The position numbers were made by a program, and so were the translations under genes. 64,000 nucleotides of DNA from CAZWCX01 sp964632945 (lineage in GTDB: Bacteria > Planctomycetota > MHYJ01 > WSZJ01 > CAZWCX01), in the NCBI GenBank assembly GCA_964632945.1, contig CAZWCX010000024.1, forward strand, positions 1 through 64,000, read 5' to 3'. Position 1 is the stretch's first letter, and each line of letters opens with the position of its first letter. Positions 63,569-64,000 of this stretch are shown one piece after another. Below the pieces are notes generated by a model that was not told where the DNA came from, did no database searches, and worked only from the letters and a program-made list of their open reading frames with translations.

Positions 63569-64000
63569 ACCCGCCGATGTACAGCGTGCGCAGCGCCGCG
63601 CCGCCCTCCCCCTTGGTCCACAGGTCCTCGGCGGACTTCACGTCGGGAAGCAGGGAGTTGCCGATCAGCACGAACACGATTCCGAACGGCTGCGATCCCG
63701 TTCCCGGCGGGATGATGATCAGGCGCAGCCAGAGTTTGACGTCGGCGTGAGCGGGCAGGGCGCCCTCGAAGTCGACGTAGCTGCCGTTGTACTCACCGAT
63801 CTTCAGGTTCCCGCCTTTCTTTTGTTTCAGCGTTCCATACCCCTCTTTCAGGACCTTGACGATCGCGTCGCGTGCCTTGCCGACCATGCCGTCGAGCTGG
63901 TTCTTGTTCCGGGCCCCCATCACGGCCAGGAAGCTGAGGTCGAGAATCTCGCTCCAGGCGATCCCCTGGGGATTCTCGGGGGCGGGCCGGGTCAGGATGG
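63567..64000 (-). CDS. Unknown protein, C-terminal part (5' end outside window)
   Basis: The frame is open from the right edge at 64000 to a TAA at 63567, about 144 residues. Readable parts: GIAWSEILDLSFLAVMGARNKNQLDGMVGKARDAIVKVLK, a central LKIGEYNGSYVDFEGALPAHADV strand region, and LRLIIIPPGTGSQPFGIVFVLIGNSLL near the end. It is less Arg/Ala-rich and more beta-like than its neighbours. No family is recognised. An internal ATG at 63920 exists, but the frame continues coding-like upstream, so this is treated as partial. Confidence 0.7.
   Translation of the reverse strand, partial: ILTRPAPENPQGIAWSEILDLSFLAVMGARNKNQLDGMVGKARDAIVKVLKEGYGTLKQKKGGNLKIGEYNGSYVDFEGALPAHADVKLWLRLIIIPPGTGSQPFGIVFVLIGNSLLPDVKSAEDLWTKGEGGAALRTLYIGG

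Noticed and set aside
1..64000. CRISPR arrays, insertion sequences, integrases, prophage genes
   Set aside because: No regularly spaced repeats, transposase motifs or phage-type genes are visible anywhere in the window.

Overview
The window is very GC-rich throughout, with third codon positions that are nearly all G or C. Six Hanks-type Ser/Thr kinases carry C-terminal TPR or other sensor modules, and an ECF sigma factor is translationally coupled to one of them. There are also a RING-like zinc protein, a prepilin-like giant protein, large multi-helix membrane proteins and FG-GAP repeats. This mix fits Planctomycetota best. That is an inference from gene content only: no rRNA or phylogenetic marker lies in the window, and Myxococcota or Acidobacteriota relatives cannot be excluded.

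Layout. 1-2992 (-): kinase-TPR gene running off the left edge. 3339-6492 (+): two exported proteins (vWA-like, HEAT-repeat); the first has an in-frame TGA followed by 38 coding-like codons. 6493-7471: gene-poor stretch with an orphan open segment. 7472-17136 (-): ECF sigma factor, kinase-TPR, a 539-residue protein with a prepilin-type N-terminus, a second kinase-TPR and a secreted glycosidase-like protein. 17555-25607 (-): tight six-gene run in the order kinase, FHA-PilT fusion, PilT, glycerol kinase, FabH, kinase. 25718-26308 (-): DUF899 protein.

26460-32673 (+): operon with 4-bp overlaps at every junction: GlpA-like, GlpB-like, a 20-codon micro-ORF, a small Fe-S protein, an alkyl-DHAP-synthase-like flavoprotein and a GlpC/CCG-type Fe-S protein. 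32876-34877 (+): MarR regulator, WrbA quinone reductase and pirin, with matching AT-rich palindromes. 34924-39170 (-): CAP-domain secreted protein, histidine ammonia-lyase and a methyltransferase. 39256-42583 (-): coupled operon of DUF6265, GNAT, RING-like, CPBP-protease and methyltransferase genes. 42669-45431 (-): AceE-like E1.

45645-51025: lipid-modification locus with FAD oxidoreductase, DUF1365, cyclopropane synthase and a DUF2878-like remnant on +, facing a DUF1295-cyclopropane-synthase fusion on -. 51481-53896: esterase, CxxCC-type metal-binding protein and methyltransferase. 54012-63530 (+): 1480-residue zinc-ribbon polytopic membrane protein followed by a 1681-residue kinase/FG-GAP/PDZ protein. 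63567-64000 (-): partial gene off the right edge.

Two themes run through the window. One is phospho-signalling wired to envelope structures: kinases beside prepilin-like and PilT proteins, with FHA as the likely phospho-Thr reader. The other is glycerolipid chemistry: GlpK, a GlpABC-like dehydrogenase, an AgpS-like ether synthase, FabH and two cyclopropane-synthase-type enzymes. I see no CRISPR array, tRNA, rRNA, insertion sequence or phage module.
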